Source: Luteimonas salinisoli (GTDB taxonomy: Bacteria; Pseudomonadota; Gammaproteobacteria; Xanthomonadales; Xanthomonadaceae). Taken from it: DNA of 64,000 bases. The DNA lies in contig NZ_JACCKA010000073.1 in NCBI RefSeq assembly GCF_013425525.1, forward strand, positions 62,001-126,000, written 5' to 3'. Numbering within the stretch: position 1 is the stretch's first letter; every line of letters begins with the position of its first letter. The notes below the pieces were generated by a model. The model had not been told where the DNA came from, did not search any database, and saw only the letters and a list, made by a program, of their open reading frames with translations. Made by a program: the position numbers and the translations under genes. This document shows positions 15,660-27,028 of the stretch, piece after piece.

Positions 15660-16262
15660 TCAGGGCCCGCACTGCCAGCGCCCCTCGAACGTGCGGCTCG
15701 CGCCGTCGGCACGCTGGTAGGTCAGTGTCGCCGGGCGCGGCGGCGACTCGCCCCCGCCGATCGCGTCGCCGGTTTCGACGATGCGGATCGTCTTGCCCTG
15801 CCCGGTGAACGTGGGGTCCTTGGTCATGCCGTCGAAGCCGCCGGGCGCGCGCACCGGCTCGACGTAGCCCGAGACCTTCACGATGCCCTGCGCCGGATCG
15901 TCGGACGCGACCACCCCGGTGGCGTGCAGGATCGGCCGTGCATCGCCGGTGGAAAAGCTGCACGCAAGTTCGCCCGCCAGGTCCGCGTCGGCCACATCGG
16001 GTTCGGTCAACGGATCGAGCTGGATCTCCGAGCCGTCGCCACCAACCGTGCCGCCCGCGGCCGCTGGCTCAGGCGCGGCCCCTGCCCGCGCGGCGTCCTC
16101 CGTGGCCGCCGGCGCCGGCGCGGACGCTGGCTGGTCGGCGGCCACCCCGGTGTCGTCTTCGGCAGGTGCGCACGCGGCCAGCAAGCTGCCCGAAAGCAGG
16201 GCGATGGCGAGCGCCTTCGCGATGGCCCCGGGTTCGAGAGCGATCGGCTTCTTGGCGAACAT
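15660..16262 (-). CDS. Putative lipoprotein of unknown function
   Basis: A 200-residue protein with a basic start, hydrophobic stretch and lipobox (LLSGSLLAACAPA). Residues 35-75 are an Ala/Pro/Glu-rich linker. The rest is a small beta-rich domain with two cysteines (GELACSFST and the end GRWQCGP) that may pair. It resembles uncharacterised Xanthomonadaceae lipoproteins. It stands alone on the minus strand; two copies of CGGCGCCG downstream near 15605 and 15622 could form a stem. Confidence 0.7.
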   Translation of the reverse strand: MFAKKPIALEPGAIAKALAIALLSGSLLAACAPAEDDTGVAADQPASAPAPAATEDAARAGAAPEPAAAGGTVGGDGSEIQLDPLTEPDVADADLAGELACSFSTGDARPILHATGVVASDDPAQGIVKVSGYVEPVRAPGGFDGMTKDPTFTGQGKTIRIVETGDAIGGGESPPRPATLTYQRADGASRTFEGRWQCGP

Positions 16263-16416
16263 GGAGGACCTCGTGCGTTGCGGCGGCCTCACGACGTCGG
16301 CAGCCCGGACCCCCATCGTGGCGGCGCGCGCCTTTGCATTCCGTGAAGCACCCGCGCCGGCCGTACGCGCATGCGAGGCCTGCATGCCGCCCGCCCGGAT
16401 CGGGCGCACGTTCGGG

Positions 16417-17115
16417 CTAGTTCGCCAGCTTGGGCAGGAACGACAGATCGACCAGGTATCGGCCCGGCTTGTTCCGGTCGATCAGCACCGGCATCCGTTC
16501 CGTCCTCAGGTAGTCCGTCGGATCGAACCAGATGTTGTCGCTTCGGAAGACATGCACTTCCGAAGTCGTCGGGTTCTGCCATTGCCCGACGATGCAATAC
16601 GGACTGCGGCCATTGACGGACAGGCCCTCGTTGCGCTCCACACCGGTGATCTCGGCCTCGATCCGCATCCCGTTCGCCCGCAGGTAGCGCGCGTCGCGGC
16701 CTTTGAGCGCGCCGAACAGCACCATGCCGCCGCCGATCAGGAAGAACGCGCTGCCGATGCCGCCCAGGATCACCACGGCACCCCACAGCGGGAAGAAACC
16801 GTCGATGCGCGCTTCCTCGGGCCTGCCTGGCGGATACAGCACCTGCACCCGCTCGCCGCGCCGATGGCTGGGCGGATTGCTGCCGGAGCTGGAGACGAAG
16901 GTCGCTTCCTGGCCATCCTGCGCGGTGAACAGGACCACCGGCCGATAGGTGGTCGACTCGCTCGAGCGCGAACGCTCGAGGTCCACCACCACGCCCTCGG
17001 CGCGCACGGCTTCGGCCAGGAACGACCGCGTACCCGAGAACAGCAACAGCGCGCCGAGCAGCATGCCGACGCCGATCGCGGCGAAGAGATACTTGATGAC
17101 AACGAGAATCTTCAT
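16417..17115 (-). CDS. DUF3592-type membrane protein
   Basis: A 232-residue protein from ATG 17115 (AAGGA six bases before). One membrane helix is at the start (IKYLFAAIGVGMLLGALLLF) and a second near 105-130 (LWGAVVILGGIGSAFFLIGGG). Between them lies the extracytoplasmic DUF3592 domain (AEGVVVDLERSRSSESTTYR, then ERVQVLYPPGRPEEARID). A second soluble domain follows. Members are uncharacterised. No operon partner. Confidence 0.78.
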   Translation of the reverse strand: MKILVVIKYLFAAIGVGMLLGALLLFSGTRSFLAEAVRAEGVVVDLERSRSSESTTYRPVVLFTAQDGQEATFVSSSGSNPPSHRRGERVQVLYPPGRPEEARIDGFFPLWGAVVILGGIGSAFFLIGGGMVLFGALKGRDARYLRANGMRIEAEITGVERNEGLSVNGRSPYCIVGQWQNPTTSEVHVFRSDNIWFDPTDYLRTERMPVLIDRNKPGRYLVDLSFLPKLAN

Positions 17116-17483
17116 TCGTGTCCTTCCGTGGATGGGTGCGGCCGTCGTGAAATATACCCGCCAAGCCAACCTTTTCGCCACGAAGGCCCTGACCCAGACG
17201 CTCCGCACCACAGCCCCGGGTGGACGGCTTGCAGCGTGCGTTCGCCGGCTGAAAGGCCGCCTCGAAGCTCGCCGCCAGGGCGAATGGATGCCCGCCGCCG
17301 TATGATCTTCCGCGCTTGCGCCTGGTCGGCCGAGCCGCAATACGACGAACGGCTCGACGCGCTGGCATGGGCGATCCTGCGCGAGTGCGCCTGCGTGGAG
17401 CCGAGCTTGCTCGGCTGCACTCTTTGGTTCGGGCCGGGAAGCAGCGGAGCAAGCTCCGCTCTACGCAGGAGGCAGCCGGGGAA
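17116..17483. repeat. 368-base gap with two AGC(C/G)GAGC hairpin repeats
   Basis: The stretch holds two hairpins of the kind seen at 3548. AGCCGAGC-TT-GCTCGGCT is at 17399-17416, and the oppositely oriented AGCGGAGC-AA-GCTCCGCT is at 17443-17460, followed by CTAC. They sit 24 bases past the aceE stop and may help terminate it. The remainder is non-coding as far as I can tell; an ATG at 17302 opens a frame that only runs antisense into aceE. Confidence 0.7.
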
Positions 17484-20174
17484 TCACACGGTGACCGGGT
17501 TGGGCTTGTCCGTCTCCAGCTTGTACAGCTTGATCGCCCGCGACACGTCCTTGGCGGTCATCTTGCCGGCCTTGGCCAGCGCGTCGATGGCGGCGTGGGC
17601 GATGTAGAAGCGGTCGACCTCGAAGTGGCGACGCAGGTTGGCGCGCGTGTCGCTGCGGCCGAAGCCGTCTGTGCCCAGCACGGTGTAGTCCATCGGCACG
17701 AAGGCGCGGACCTGATCGGCGTAGGCGTACACGTAGTCGGTGGCGGCGATGGCCGGGCCCTGGCGGCCTTCCAGCAGCCCGGTGATGTAGGGCTTGCGCT
17801 TGTGCTTGGCTTCCGGATTCAGGCGGTTGTGGCGGGCGGCGTCCAGGCCGTCGCGGCGCAGCTCGGTGAAGCTCGGGCAGGACCAGATGTCCGCGGTCAC
17901 GCCGAAGTCCTTGTCCAGCAGCTCGGCCGCGGCGATCGCCTCGCGCAGGATGGTCCCGCTGCCCAGCAGCTGCACGCGGTGCTCGCCCTTCTTCGGCTTG
18001 CCGGCGTCCTTGAGCAGGTACATGCCCTTGATGATCCCCTCCGCGGCGCCCTCGGGCATGTCCGGGTGGGTGTAGTTCTCGTTCATCAGGGTGATGTAGT
18101 AGTACTCGTCGATCTGCTCCTCGAGCATGCGCTGCATGCCGTGCTGCAGGATCACCGTGACCTCGAAGCCGAAGGTGGGATCGTAGCTGCGGCAGTTGGG
18201 GATGGCGCCGGCCAAGAGGTGGCTGTGGCCGTCCTCGTGCTGCAAGCCTTCGCCGTTGAGCGTGGTGCGGCCGGCGGTGGCGCCCAGCAGGAACCCGCGC
18301 GCGCGCATGTCGGCCGCCTGCCAGGCGGCGTCGCCGATGCGCTGGAAGCCGAACATCGAGTAGTAGATGTAGAACGGCAGCATCTGCAGGTCGTTGGTGC
18401 TGTAGCTGGTGGCCGCGGCCATCCAGCTGGCGAAGGCGCCGGCCTCGGTGATGCCCTCCTCCAGCACCTGCCCGGCGGCGTCCTCGCGGTAGTACATCAG
18501 CTGGTCGCGGTCGACCGGCTTGTACTTCTGGCCCTGCGGGGCGTAGATGCCGAGCTGGCGGAACATGCCCTCCATGCCGAAGGTGCGCGCCTCGTCCGCC
18601 ACGATCGGCACCACCCGCGGCGCCACCTGCTTGTCGCGCAGCACGATGCCCAGCGCCTGCACGAACGCCATGGTGGTGCTGATGGTGCGCTCGCCGCTGC
18701 TCTTGAGCAGGCGGTCGAACACCTCGAGCTTCGGCGCCTTGAGCGCTTCGCTGGCCTTGCGGCGGCGCTGCGGCAGGTAGCCGCCGAGCTTGCTGCGGCG
18801 CTCCTTGAGGTAGTTCACCTCGTCGGACTTGTCGCCCGGGTGGTAGAACGGCACCTGGCCGTCCTTCAGCTGGTCGTCGGAGACCGGGATCTTGAAGCGG
18901 TCGCGGAACGCGCGCACCGCCTCGTCGTCCAGCTTCTTGGTCTGGTGGGTGGGGTTGAGCGCCTCGCCGGCGCTGCCCATGCCGTAGCCCTTCACCGTCT
19001 TGGCCAGGATCACCGTGGGCTGGCCCTTGGTGTTCATGGCGCGGTCGTAGGCGGCGAACACCTTGTGCGGGTCGTGGCCGCCGCGGTTCAGGCGCCAGAC
19101 GTCCTCGTCGGACAGGTTGGCCACCAGGTTGGCGGTCTCGGGGTATTTGCCGAAGAAGTTCTCGCGGGTGTAGGCGCCGCCGAAGGCCTTGCAGTTCTGG
19201 TACTCGCCGTCGACGGTCTCCATCATCAGCTTGCGCAGCATGCCGTCCTTGTCCTTGGCCAGCAGCGGGTCCCAGTAGCTGCCCCAGACCAGCTTGATCA
19301 CGTTCCAGCCGGCGCCGCGGAAGCCGCCCTCCAGCTCCTGGATGATCTTGCCGTTGCCGCGCACCGGGCCGTCCAGGCGCTGCAGGTTGCAGTTGATCAC
19401 GAACACCAGGTTGTCCAGGCCCTCGCGGCCGGCCACGCTGATCGCGCCCAGGCTCTCCGGCTCGTCGGTCTCGCCGTCGCCCAGGAAGCACCAGACCTTG
19501 CGGTCGGTCTTGGGGATCAGGCCGCGCGCTTCGAGGTACTTCCAGTTGCGCGCCTGGTAGATCGCGGCGATCGGGCCCAGGCCCATGCTGACCGTCGGGG
19601 TCTGCCAGTAGTCGGGCATCAGCCAGGGGTGCGGGTAGCTGCTGATGCCGCGGCCGTCCACCTCCATGCGGAAGTGGTCGAGCTGGGATTCGTTGAAGCG
19701 GCCCTCCAGGAACGAGCGCGCGTAGATGCCGGGGGAGCTGTGGCCCTGCACGTACAGCAGGTCGCCGGGGTGGTCCTTGCTCGGCGCCCGCCAGAAGTGG
19801 TTGAAGCCGACGTCGTACAGGGTGGCGGAGCTGGCGAAGCTGGCGATGTGGCCGCCCAGGTCGCCGGGCTTGCGGTTGGCGCGCACCACCATCGCCATCG
19901 CGTTCCAGCGGATGATCGAGCGGATCCGCCATTCCAGCTGCGAGTCGCCGGGCATGCGCGGCTCGAGGTGGGTCGGGATGGTGTTGATGTACTCGGTGGT
20001 GGGCGCGAACGGCAGGTGGGCGCCGCTGCGGCGGGTCAGCTCCACCATGTTCTGCAGCAGCTGGTGGGCGCGCTCCGGGCCGTCGGCGTCGAGAACGGCC
20101 TTCAGCGATTCGACCCACTCGCGGGTCTCGGTGGGATCGGGATCGTTCTGCAGGACGTCGTTGAGCCAGTTCAT
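17484..20174 (-). CDS. aceE: Pyruvate dehydrogenase E1 component, homodimeric type
   Basis: An 896-residue E1p enzyme that decarboxylates pyruvate using thiamine diphosphate and passes the acetyl group to the lipoyl domain of E2. The N-terminus (MNWLNDVLQNDPDPTETREW), the ThDP motif GDGETDEPES with NCN 25-30 residues later, and a full-length C-terminus identify the single-chain gammaproteobacterial type. E2 and E3 genes are not beside it, so aceE is monocistronic here, unlike the enterobacterial aceEF-lpd operon. ATG 20174; a TAGAAT hexamer lies 64 bases upstream. Confidence 0.97.
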   Translation of the reverse strand: MNWLNDVLQNDPDPTETREWVESLKAVLDADGPERAHQLLQNMVELTRRSGAHLPFAPTTEYINTIPTHLEPRMPGDSQLEWRIRSIIRWNAMAMVVRANRKPGDLGGHIASFASSATLYDVGFNHFWRAPSKDHPGDLLYVQGHSSPGIYARSFLEGRFNESQLDHFRMEVDGRGISSYPHPWLMPDYWQTPTVSMGLGPIAAIYQARNWKYLEARGLIPKTDRKVWCFLGDGETDEPESLGAISVAGREGLDNLVFVINCNLQRLDGPVRGNGKIIQELEGGFRGAGWNVIKLVWGSYWDPLLAKDKDGMLRKLMMETVDGEYQNCKAFGGAYTRENFFGKYPETANLVANLSDEDVWRLNRGGHDPHKVFAAYDRAMNTKGQPTVILAKTVKGYGMGSAGEALNPTHQTKKLDDEAVRAFRDRFKIPVSDDQLKDGQVPFYHPGDKSDEVNYLKERRSKLGGYLPQRRRKASEALKAPKLEVFDRLLKSSGERTISTTMAFVQALGIVLRDKQVAPRVVPIVADEARTFGMEGMFRQLGIYAPQGQKYKPVDRDQLMYYREDAAGQVLEEGITEAGAFASWMAAATSYSTNDLQMLPFYIYYSMFGFQRIGDAAWQAADMRARGFLLGATAGRTTLNGEGLQHEDGHSHLLAGAIPNCRSYDPTFGFEVTVILQHGMQRMLEEQIDEYYYITLMNENYTHPDMPEGAAEGIIKGMYLLKDAGKPKKGEHRVQLLGSGTILREAIAAAELLDKDFGVTADIWSCPSFTELRRDGLDAARHNRLNPEAKHKRKPYITGLLEGRQGPAIAATDYVYAYADQVRAFVPMDYTVLGTDGFGRSDTRANLRRHFEVDRFYIAHAAIDALAKAGKMTAKDVSRAIKLYKLETDKPNPVTV

Positions 20175-20722
20175 GTGGGGGGAGCGCTCCGCCGCGGCCC
20201 GCCGGCCGCCTATGGTCTTGGGAAAAATAGAGCTTCGATTCTAGCAGGCGGGCCACCGCCAGGCCCCGCGGCCGGGGGACTGTCCCGGGACACGGGCGGC
20301 AGGGGATCGGCGACGCGGGACGCGCGGGATCCGGGGCGTGGGCGCGCCACAGGAACGTGTCCTGCACGCGAAGCCCGGCGCGATCGCCGATGCCGGGAAT
20401 CGCCGCCCGTTCGGCCGGAGCCGCTGCCCCGCCCGGCCGGAGTCTTCCGCGGCCTTCGCGACCATGGGCCGCTCCTGAAGGGTCGGTGCCGCTGGCGCCG
20501 CGAGGTGCGAACGCGTCGACCGCAGCATCCAACACGGCCTTCGCACGGTTTTCACGCGCGAGCACGATCATGCCCAGCTCGACCGGCGACTGCCGGTGCG
20601 CAACGACGGGCGCGTCCGGTGGCGATTGCCGGGCCATCGCGCTCGACGACGATCACCCCAGGGGGAAGACGGGGCCGGCAGGGGCGCCAACGCCCTAGTC
20701 GAACAGGCAACCCGGTTCAGCG
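20175..20722. repeat. 548-base gap between aceE and kinase gene, with a type A half repeat
   Basis: Only the right half of the palindromic repeat is present at about 20430-20476 (CCTTCGCGACCATGGGCCGC, then TCCTGAAG); no left arm is visible. A minus-strand open frame around 20500-20637 contains a helix-like run (HRQSPVELGMIVLAREN) that may be a short gene or relic, but no start or family supports it. The aceE promoter should be near 20240. Confidence 0.55.
20238..20243 (-). promoter_or_regulatory. Candidate -10 element for aceE
   Basis: Read on the minus strand, TAGAAT sits in GCTAGAATC, 64 bases before the aceE ATG. The same nine-base context GCTAGAATC precedes malic enzyme and rsgA in this window, each 23-64 bases from the start codon. 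No good -35 is visible, so this is a motif-based guess. Confidence 0.4.
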
Positions 20723-22528
20723 ATGCATCCAGAACTCTCCGAAAACCCGCTCGCACACTGGCGGCTGGCGCTGCTGGGCCTGGCGGTGGTGGTGATCGTG
20801 GTGGCGCCGTTCCTGCTGCTGCGCAAGGCCACCCAAGACAGCCGCGCCGCCTGGGAGCACGTGATGCACGCGCGCGAGGTCGAGGCCACCGTGCATGCGC
20901 TGTCCTCGGGGGTGCGCAACCTGGAGGCCACGGCACTGGCGATGGCCGCCGGCATCGACGACCCGGTGGTGCACGAACGTATCGCCCTGGCGCGAGTCAA
21001 CATCCCGGCGAACCTGCGGCAGCTGCAACTGCTCACCCGCGACAATCCGCAGCAGCAGATCCGTGCCGGCGCGCTGCAGTCCACCATCGCCCTGCGCACC
21101 GAGCGGCTGGAGGCGATCCTCGCCGCCGGCGCGGCCTCCGCGCACGAGGACATGGCGGTGGCGGTGGCCCGCTATCCGATCCACGACGTCATCGAGGAGC
21201 TGGTCGCCGAGGAGCAGGCTCAGGCCAACGCACGCCAGGCGCGCGCCGAGCGCCTCAGCGCGCGCGCCACCCAGGCGGCCTGGGCGGCAATGGCCGGACA
21301 GCTGGTGCTGCTGGGCGCGCTGCTGTTCCTGGCCGGGCGGCAGATCGCCAGCCGGTTGAGCGCCGAGCGCGACGCCCGCAGCGCCAGCGGCCGCGCCACG
21401 GCGGTGCTCGACACCGTGCGCGAGCCGATCGTGCTGGTGGACGCCGAGCTGCGCGTGGTGATGCACAACGCCGCCTTCGCCGAGCTGTACGGCGTCGGGG
21501 AGGACAGCAGCGGTCGGCCGCTGGCCGAGACCGGCGGCGGCGCCTGGCGCCACGAGGAGACCTTGCGCCGCCTGCGCGACGTGCTGGCCCGCAACCGCGA
21601 GCTGTGGGACCACGAGCAGGTGCAGCAGACCGCGGACGGCATCGACCGCACCATGCTGATCAACGCCCGGCGCATGCCGCTGCCCGACAGCGAGGCCATG
21701 GTGGCCCTGGTCACCGCCAGCGACATCAGCGCGCAGAAGGCCAGCGAGCGCCAGATCCGCGAGCTCAACCGCCAGCTGCAGGGCAAGGTGGAGCAGATCT
21801 CCGATGTCAACCGCGAGCTCGAGGCGTTCAGCTACTCGGTCTCGCACGACCTGCGCGCGCCGCTGCGGCACATCGCCGGCTTCGGCGACAAGCTGTCGCG
21901 GCACCTGGGCGGGTCGATCGACGAGAAGGGCAGCCACTACCTGGGCGTGATCGTCGACTCGGCCAGGCGCATGTCGTCGCTGATCGACGACCTGCTGGTG
22001 TACTCGCGCCTGGGCCGCAGCGCGCTGCGCCTGCAGCTGGTGGACATGCAGTCGCTGGTGGCCGAGACCCGCTCGATGCTCGACGCCAACAGCGCCGCCG
22101 ACGCCCCGCAGCACCGCATCGCCTGGAAGATCGCCGACCTGCCGGTGGTGGTGGGCGATGCGAACATGCTGCGCCAGGTGTGGATGAACCTGCTGGGCAA
22201 CGCGGTCAAGTACAGCCGCGGCAGCGAGCCGGCGCAGATCGAGGTCGAATGCACGCCGAGCGACGACGGCGGGCACCATTTCCGGGTACGCGACAACGGC
22301 GCCGGCTTCGACATGAAGTACGCGGGCAAGCTGTTCGGCGTGTTCCAGCGCCTGCACGCGGCCAGCGAGTTCCAGGGCACCGGCATCGGCCTGGCCAGCG
22401 TGCGCCGGGTGATCGGCCGCCACGGCGGCCGGGTCTGGGCCGAGGCCGAGCCCGGCGAGGGCGCCACCTTCCATTTCATCCTGCCTGCCGCGGGCGACCT
22501 GCCCGCCAACAACGAGAAACCGACATGA
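20723..22528 (+). CDS. Membrane sensor histidine kinase with CHASE3-like and PAS domains
   Basis: A 601-residue kinase. One helix at 15-33 (LALLGLAVVVIVVAPFLLL) and another near 190-205 bracket a helical periplasmic CHASE3-like sensor. A PAS domain follows (about 222-335, AVLDTVREPIVLVDAELRVVMHN), then the H-box with His375 (SYSVSHDLRAPLRH), N-box (VWMNLLGNAVKYS) and G boxes (GTGIGLASVRRVIGRHGG). It resembles phytochrome-type kinases. Its stop overlaps the ATG of the next receiver gene (ATGA), so the three genes form one operon. Confidence 0.92.
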   Translation: MHPELSENPLAHWRLALLGLAVVVIVVAPFLLLRKATQDSRAAWEHVMHAREVEATVHALSSGVRNLEATALAMAAGIDDPVVHERIALARVNIPANLRQLQLLTRDNPQQQIRAGALQSTIALRTERLEAILAAGAASAHEDMAVAVARYPIHDVIEELVAEEQAQANARQARAERLSARATQAAWAAMAGQLVLLGALLFLAGRQIASRLSAERDARSASGRATAVLDTVREPIVLVDAELRVVMHNAAFAELYGVGEDSSGRPLAETGGGAWRHEETLRRLRDVLARNRELWDHEQVQQTADGIDRTMLINARRMPLPDSEAMVALVTASDISAQKASERQIRELNRQLQGKVEQISDVNRELEAFSYSVSHDLRAPLRHIAGFGDKLSRHLGGSIDEKGSHYLGVIVDSARRMSSLIDDLLVYSRLGRSALRLQLVDMQSLVAETRSMLDANSAADAPQHRIAWKIADLPVVVGDANMLRQVWMNLLGNAVKYSRGSEPAQIEVECTPSDDGGHHFRVRDNGAGFDMKYAGKLFGVFQRLHAASEFQGTGIGLASVRRVIGRHGGRVWAEAEPGEGATFHFILPAAGDLPANNEKPT

Positions 22529-22965
22529 CCGAGTTGCGCACCATCCTGCTGGCCGAAGACAGTCCGCACGACGCCGAGATGGCGATCGACGCCCTGCGCG
22601 AGGCGCACCTGGCCAATCCCATCGTCCACGTCCAGGACGGCGTGGAGGCGCTGGACTACCTGCTGCGCCGCGGCAAGTACGCCGGCCGCACCGACGGCGA
22701 GCCGGCGGTGCTGCTGCTGGACATCAAGATGCCGCGGATGGACGGGTTGGAAGTGCTTAACGAGCTGCGCAAGGACGGGGGCTTCAAGAAGCTGCCGGTG
22801 GTGATCCTGTCGTCCTCGCGCGAGGAGAGCGACCTGGCGCGCAGCTGGGACCTGGGCGTGAACGCCTACGTGGTCAAGCCGGTGGACGTGGACCAGTTCT
22901 TCGAGGCGGTGCGGACCCTGGGCAAGTTCTGGGCGGTGCTCAACGAACCGCCGGCGGGAGGCTGA
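22525..22965 (+). CDS. Stand-alone receiver protein (Rcp1-like response regulator)
   Basis: A 146-residue CheY-like receiver with no output domain. The acidic pocket is EDSPHD near residues 11-16, the phospho-acceptor is Asp66 (LLLDIKMPRMDG), and Ser/Thr and Lys follow (VILSSSREE, VVKPVD). The inserted loop between strand 2 and 3 (RGKYAGRTDGEP) is typical of Rcp1-type partners of phytochrome-like kinases. It overlaps the kinase stop by four bases and is its probable substrate. Confidence 0.92.
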   Translation: MTELRTILLAEDSPHDAEMAIDALREAHLANPIVHVQDGVEALDYLLRRGKYAGRTDGEPAVLLLDIKMPRMDGLEVLNELRKDGGFKKLPVVILSSSREESDLARSWDLGVNAYVVKPVDVDQFFEAVRTLGKFWAVLNEPPAGG

Positions 22966-22969
22966 CCGC

Positions 22970-23401
22970 TTGGCCGCGAACAGGGGGGGCGCCGGGCGCA
23001 CGACCGACGACGACGACGGCGGCCGATCCGGAGCGGGCCACGGCCCGCCCTGGCGGGTCCTGCTGGTCGACGATTCGAGGGACGACGCCGAGCTGGCCGA
23101 ACTGGCGTTGCGCGACGGCGGCGTCGCGGTGGAATGCCGCCGCGTCTACACCGAGCAGGCGCTGCGCGCGGCACTGGTGGAGTTCGCGCCGGACGTGGTG
23201 CTGTCCGACGTCAACATCCCCGGCTTCGACGGCACCGAGGCCCAGGCGGTGGTGCGCGAACACGACCCGTCGCTGCCGTTCGTGTTCCTGACCGGCTCGC
23301 TGCACGTGCCGGACCCGGCCCCGCCGGGCGCCGACGCGCTGGTGCTCAAGGACGACCTGCCCAGCCTGCCCGGCCTGCTGCGGCGCCTGCTGGGCCGATA
23401 G
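22970..23401 (+). CDS. Second stand-alone receiver domain protein
   Basis: A 143-residue receiver starting at TTG 22970, four bases after the previous stop and after GGGAGG. Residues 1-27 are a disordered Gly/Asp leader. The receiver core has DDSRDD, the phospho-acceptor Asp80 (VVLSDVNIPGFDG), Thr (FLTGS) and Lys (VLKDDLP). It ends soon after, with no DNA-binding domain. With the kinase and first receiver it could form a phosphorelay or a phosphate sink. Confidence 0.85.
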   Translation: MAANRGGAGRTTDDDDGGRSGAGHGPPWRVLLVDDSRDDAELAELALRDGGVAVECRRVYTEQALRAALVEFAPDVVLSDVNIPGFDGTEAQAVVREHDPSLPFVFLTGSLHVPDPAPPGADALVLKDDLPSLPGLLRRLLGR

Positions 23402-23448
23402 CGAGCGGCCGCCGACTTCCTGCAGGCGCGGGCCTGGGCCCCGAGCCG

Positions 23449-25758
<2,310 letters not shown>

Positions 25759-25786
25759 ATGGCTCGCCACCACTTGCGGAGCCACG

Positions 25787-25792
25787 ATTCTA
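25787..25792 (-). promoter_or_regulatory. Candidate -10 element for malic enzyme
   Basis: TAGAAT on the minus strand, inside GCTAGAATC, 29 bases before the malic-enzyme ATG. The same context is found upstream of aceE and rsgA. A -35 box is not evident. Confidence 0.4.
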
Positions 25793-25833
25793 GCGGCTTT
25801 CGCCGCCCGCCCCGGGCCGTGGCGCCGGCGCCG

Positions 25834-25856
25834 GCGCATAACCTGGGGTTATGCGC
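25834..25856. promoter_or_regulatory. Perfect 10+10 palindrome, candidate LysR-type (DgcR) operator
   Basis: GCGCATAACC (25834-25843) and GGTTATGCGC (25847-25856) are exact inverted arms around TGG. Inside is the LysR-type T-N11-A pattern (T at 25839, A at 25851). It lies 120 bases before dgcN, in the divergent gap with malic enzyme. A LysR gene ends the same cluster. The site is very likely a regulator-binding site; assigning it to that LysR protein is inference. Confidence 0.6.
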
Positions 25857-25975
25857 GACGGGCATCTTTTCAATGGTGCGCACGCGGCGCGGTGCCTATG
25901 GTGGCCGCAGGGCTGGCGCTCCCGGCGACAGCACCGTCCCGCCCCCGAAAACCGCCGATGAGGAAGCGCGACCCG

Positions 25976-27028
25976 ATGTCCCGACCCGACGAAGCCCGCG
26001 CCCATTTCGACCCCGCCGCGGGCTGGCCGCCGCCGTTCCTGCTGTACCTGGGCAACGCCCACGACGATCTCGCCGCCAAGACCGCGCGCGGCCTGGCGTT
26101 CTGGCGCCCGGAGTGGTGCGTGGGCCAGTTTCGCGACGCCGACTGCCGGACCTCGCTCGGCCTGGCCGACCTGGATTTCGATCAGGCGCGCGCCGCCGGT
26201 GTCAACACCATGATCGTCGGCGTGGCCAACGCCGGCGGCCGGATGGATCCGCGCACGGTCGCGCACGTGGTCGCAGCGCTCGACGCCGGCATGAACGTGG
26301 CCTCCGGCCTTCACGAGCGGCTCGGCTCCCGCCCCGAGATCGCGGTCGCGGCGCAGCGCAACGGCCGCGTGCTGTTCGACGCGCGCGAACCGCCGAGGAC
26401 GCCCGTGGGCACCGGCGCGCCGCGCGCCGGCCGGCGCCTGCTCACCGTCGGTACCGACTGCTCGGTGGGCAAGATGTACACCACCCTGGCGCTGGAGCGC
26501 GAATTGAAACGGCGCGGCAAGTGTGCCGACTTTCGCGCCACCGGCCAGACCGGCATCTTCATCGCCGGGCGCGGAGTGCCGATCGACGCGGTGGTGGCCG
26601 ACTTCATCTCCGGCGGCATCGAGTGGGTCGCGCCCGCGCGGCTGGACGACGGCTGGGACCTGATCGAAGGCCAGGGTTCGCTGTACCACCCGTCCTATGC
26701 CGGGGTGTCGCTCGGTCTGCTGCACGGGGCCCAACCCGACGCGCTGGTGCTGTGCCACCAGCCCGGCCGCCCGCACATGCGCGCCCTGCCGCACTTCCCC
26801 CTGCCCGACCTGCGCGAGTGCCTCGAGGCCAACCTGCGCGCCGCGCGGCTGACCAGCCCGGACGTGCGGGCCGTCGGCGTGGCGCTGAACACCTCCCGGC
26901 TGTCGCCTGCGGCCGCCGAGCGCGCCTGCCGGGAAGTCGAGGACCTGCTGGGCCTGCCGGCGCAGGACCCGGTGGCCATGGGAACGGATCGCATCGTCGA
27001 CCGGCTTCTGTCGTGCTTCGCCGGCTGA
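25976..27028 (+). CDS. dgcN: DgcN-type N-acetyltransferase (DUF1611), D-glutamate catabolism
   Basis: A 350-residue DUF1611 protein. The N-terminal domain has [20 protein letters not shown] and [11 protein letters not shown]. The C-terminal P-loop-like domain has [15 protein letters not shown] (159-173) and [19 protein letters not shown]. In a marine Pseudoalteromonas the homologue DgcN acetylates D-glutamate with acetyl-CoA, and DgcA then racemises the product. The adjacent dgcA, gltS and LysR gene repeat that context. ATG 25976 follows GAGGAAG; ATG 25958 is an alternative. Its stop lies 16 bases inside dgcA, so the two are coupled. Confidence 0.85.
   Translation: MSRPDEARAHFDPAAGWPPPFLLYLGNAHDDLAAKTARGLAFWRPEWCVGQFRDADCRTSLGLADLDFDQARAAGVNTMIVGVANAGGRMDPRTVAHVVAALDAGMNVASGLHERLGSRPEIAVAAQRNGRVLFDAREPPRTPVGTGAPRAGRRLLTVGTDCSVGKMYTTLALERELKRRGKCADFRATGQTGIFIAGRGVPIDAVVADFISGGIEWVAPARLDDGWDLIEGQGSLYHPSYAGVSLGLLHGAQPDALVLCHQPGRPHMRALPHFPLPDLRECLEANLRAARLTSPDVRAVGVALNTSRLSPAAAERACREVEDLLGLPAQDPVAMGTDRIVDRLLSCFAG

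Noticed and set aside
17302-17604. Possible small gene beginning MIFRACAWSAEPQYDERL
   Set aside because: It runs through the hairpin repeats and then antisense into aceE, with no ribosome-binding site.
17316-20795. A plus-strand open frame of over 1100 codons opposite aceE
   Set aside because: It is antisense to a complete, conserved aceE, has Val/Gly/His/Gln-rich low-complexity content, and exists because GC-rich codon use rarely yields stops in this frame.
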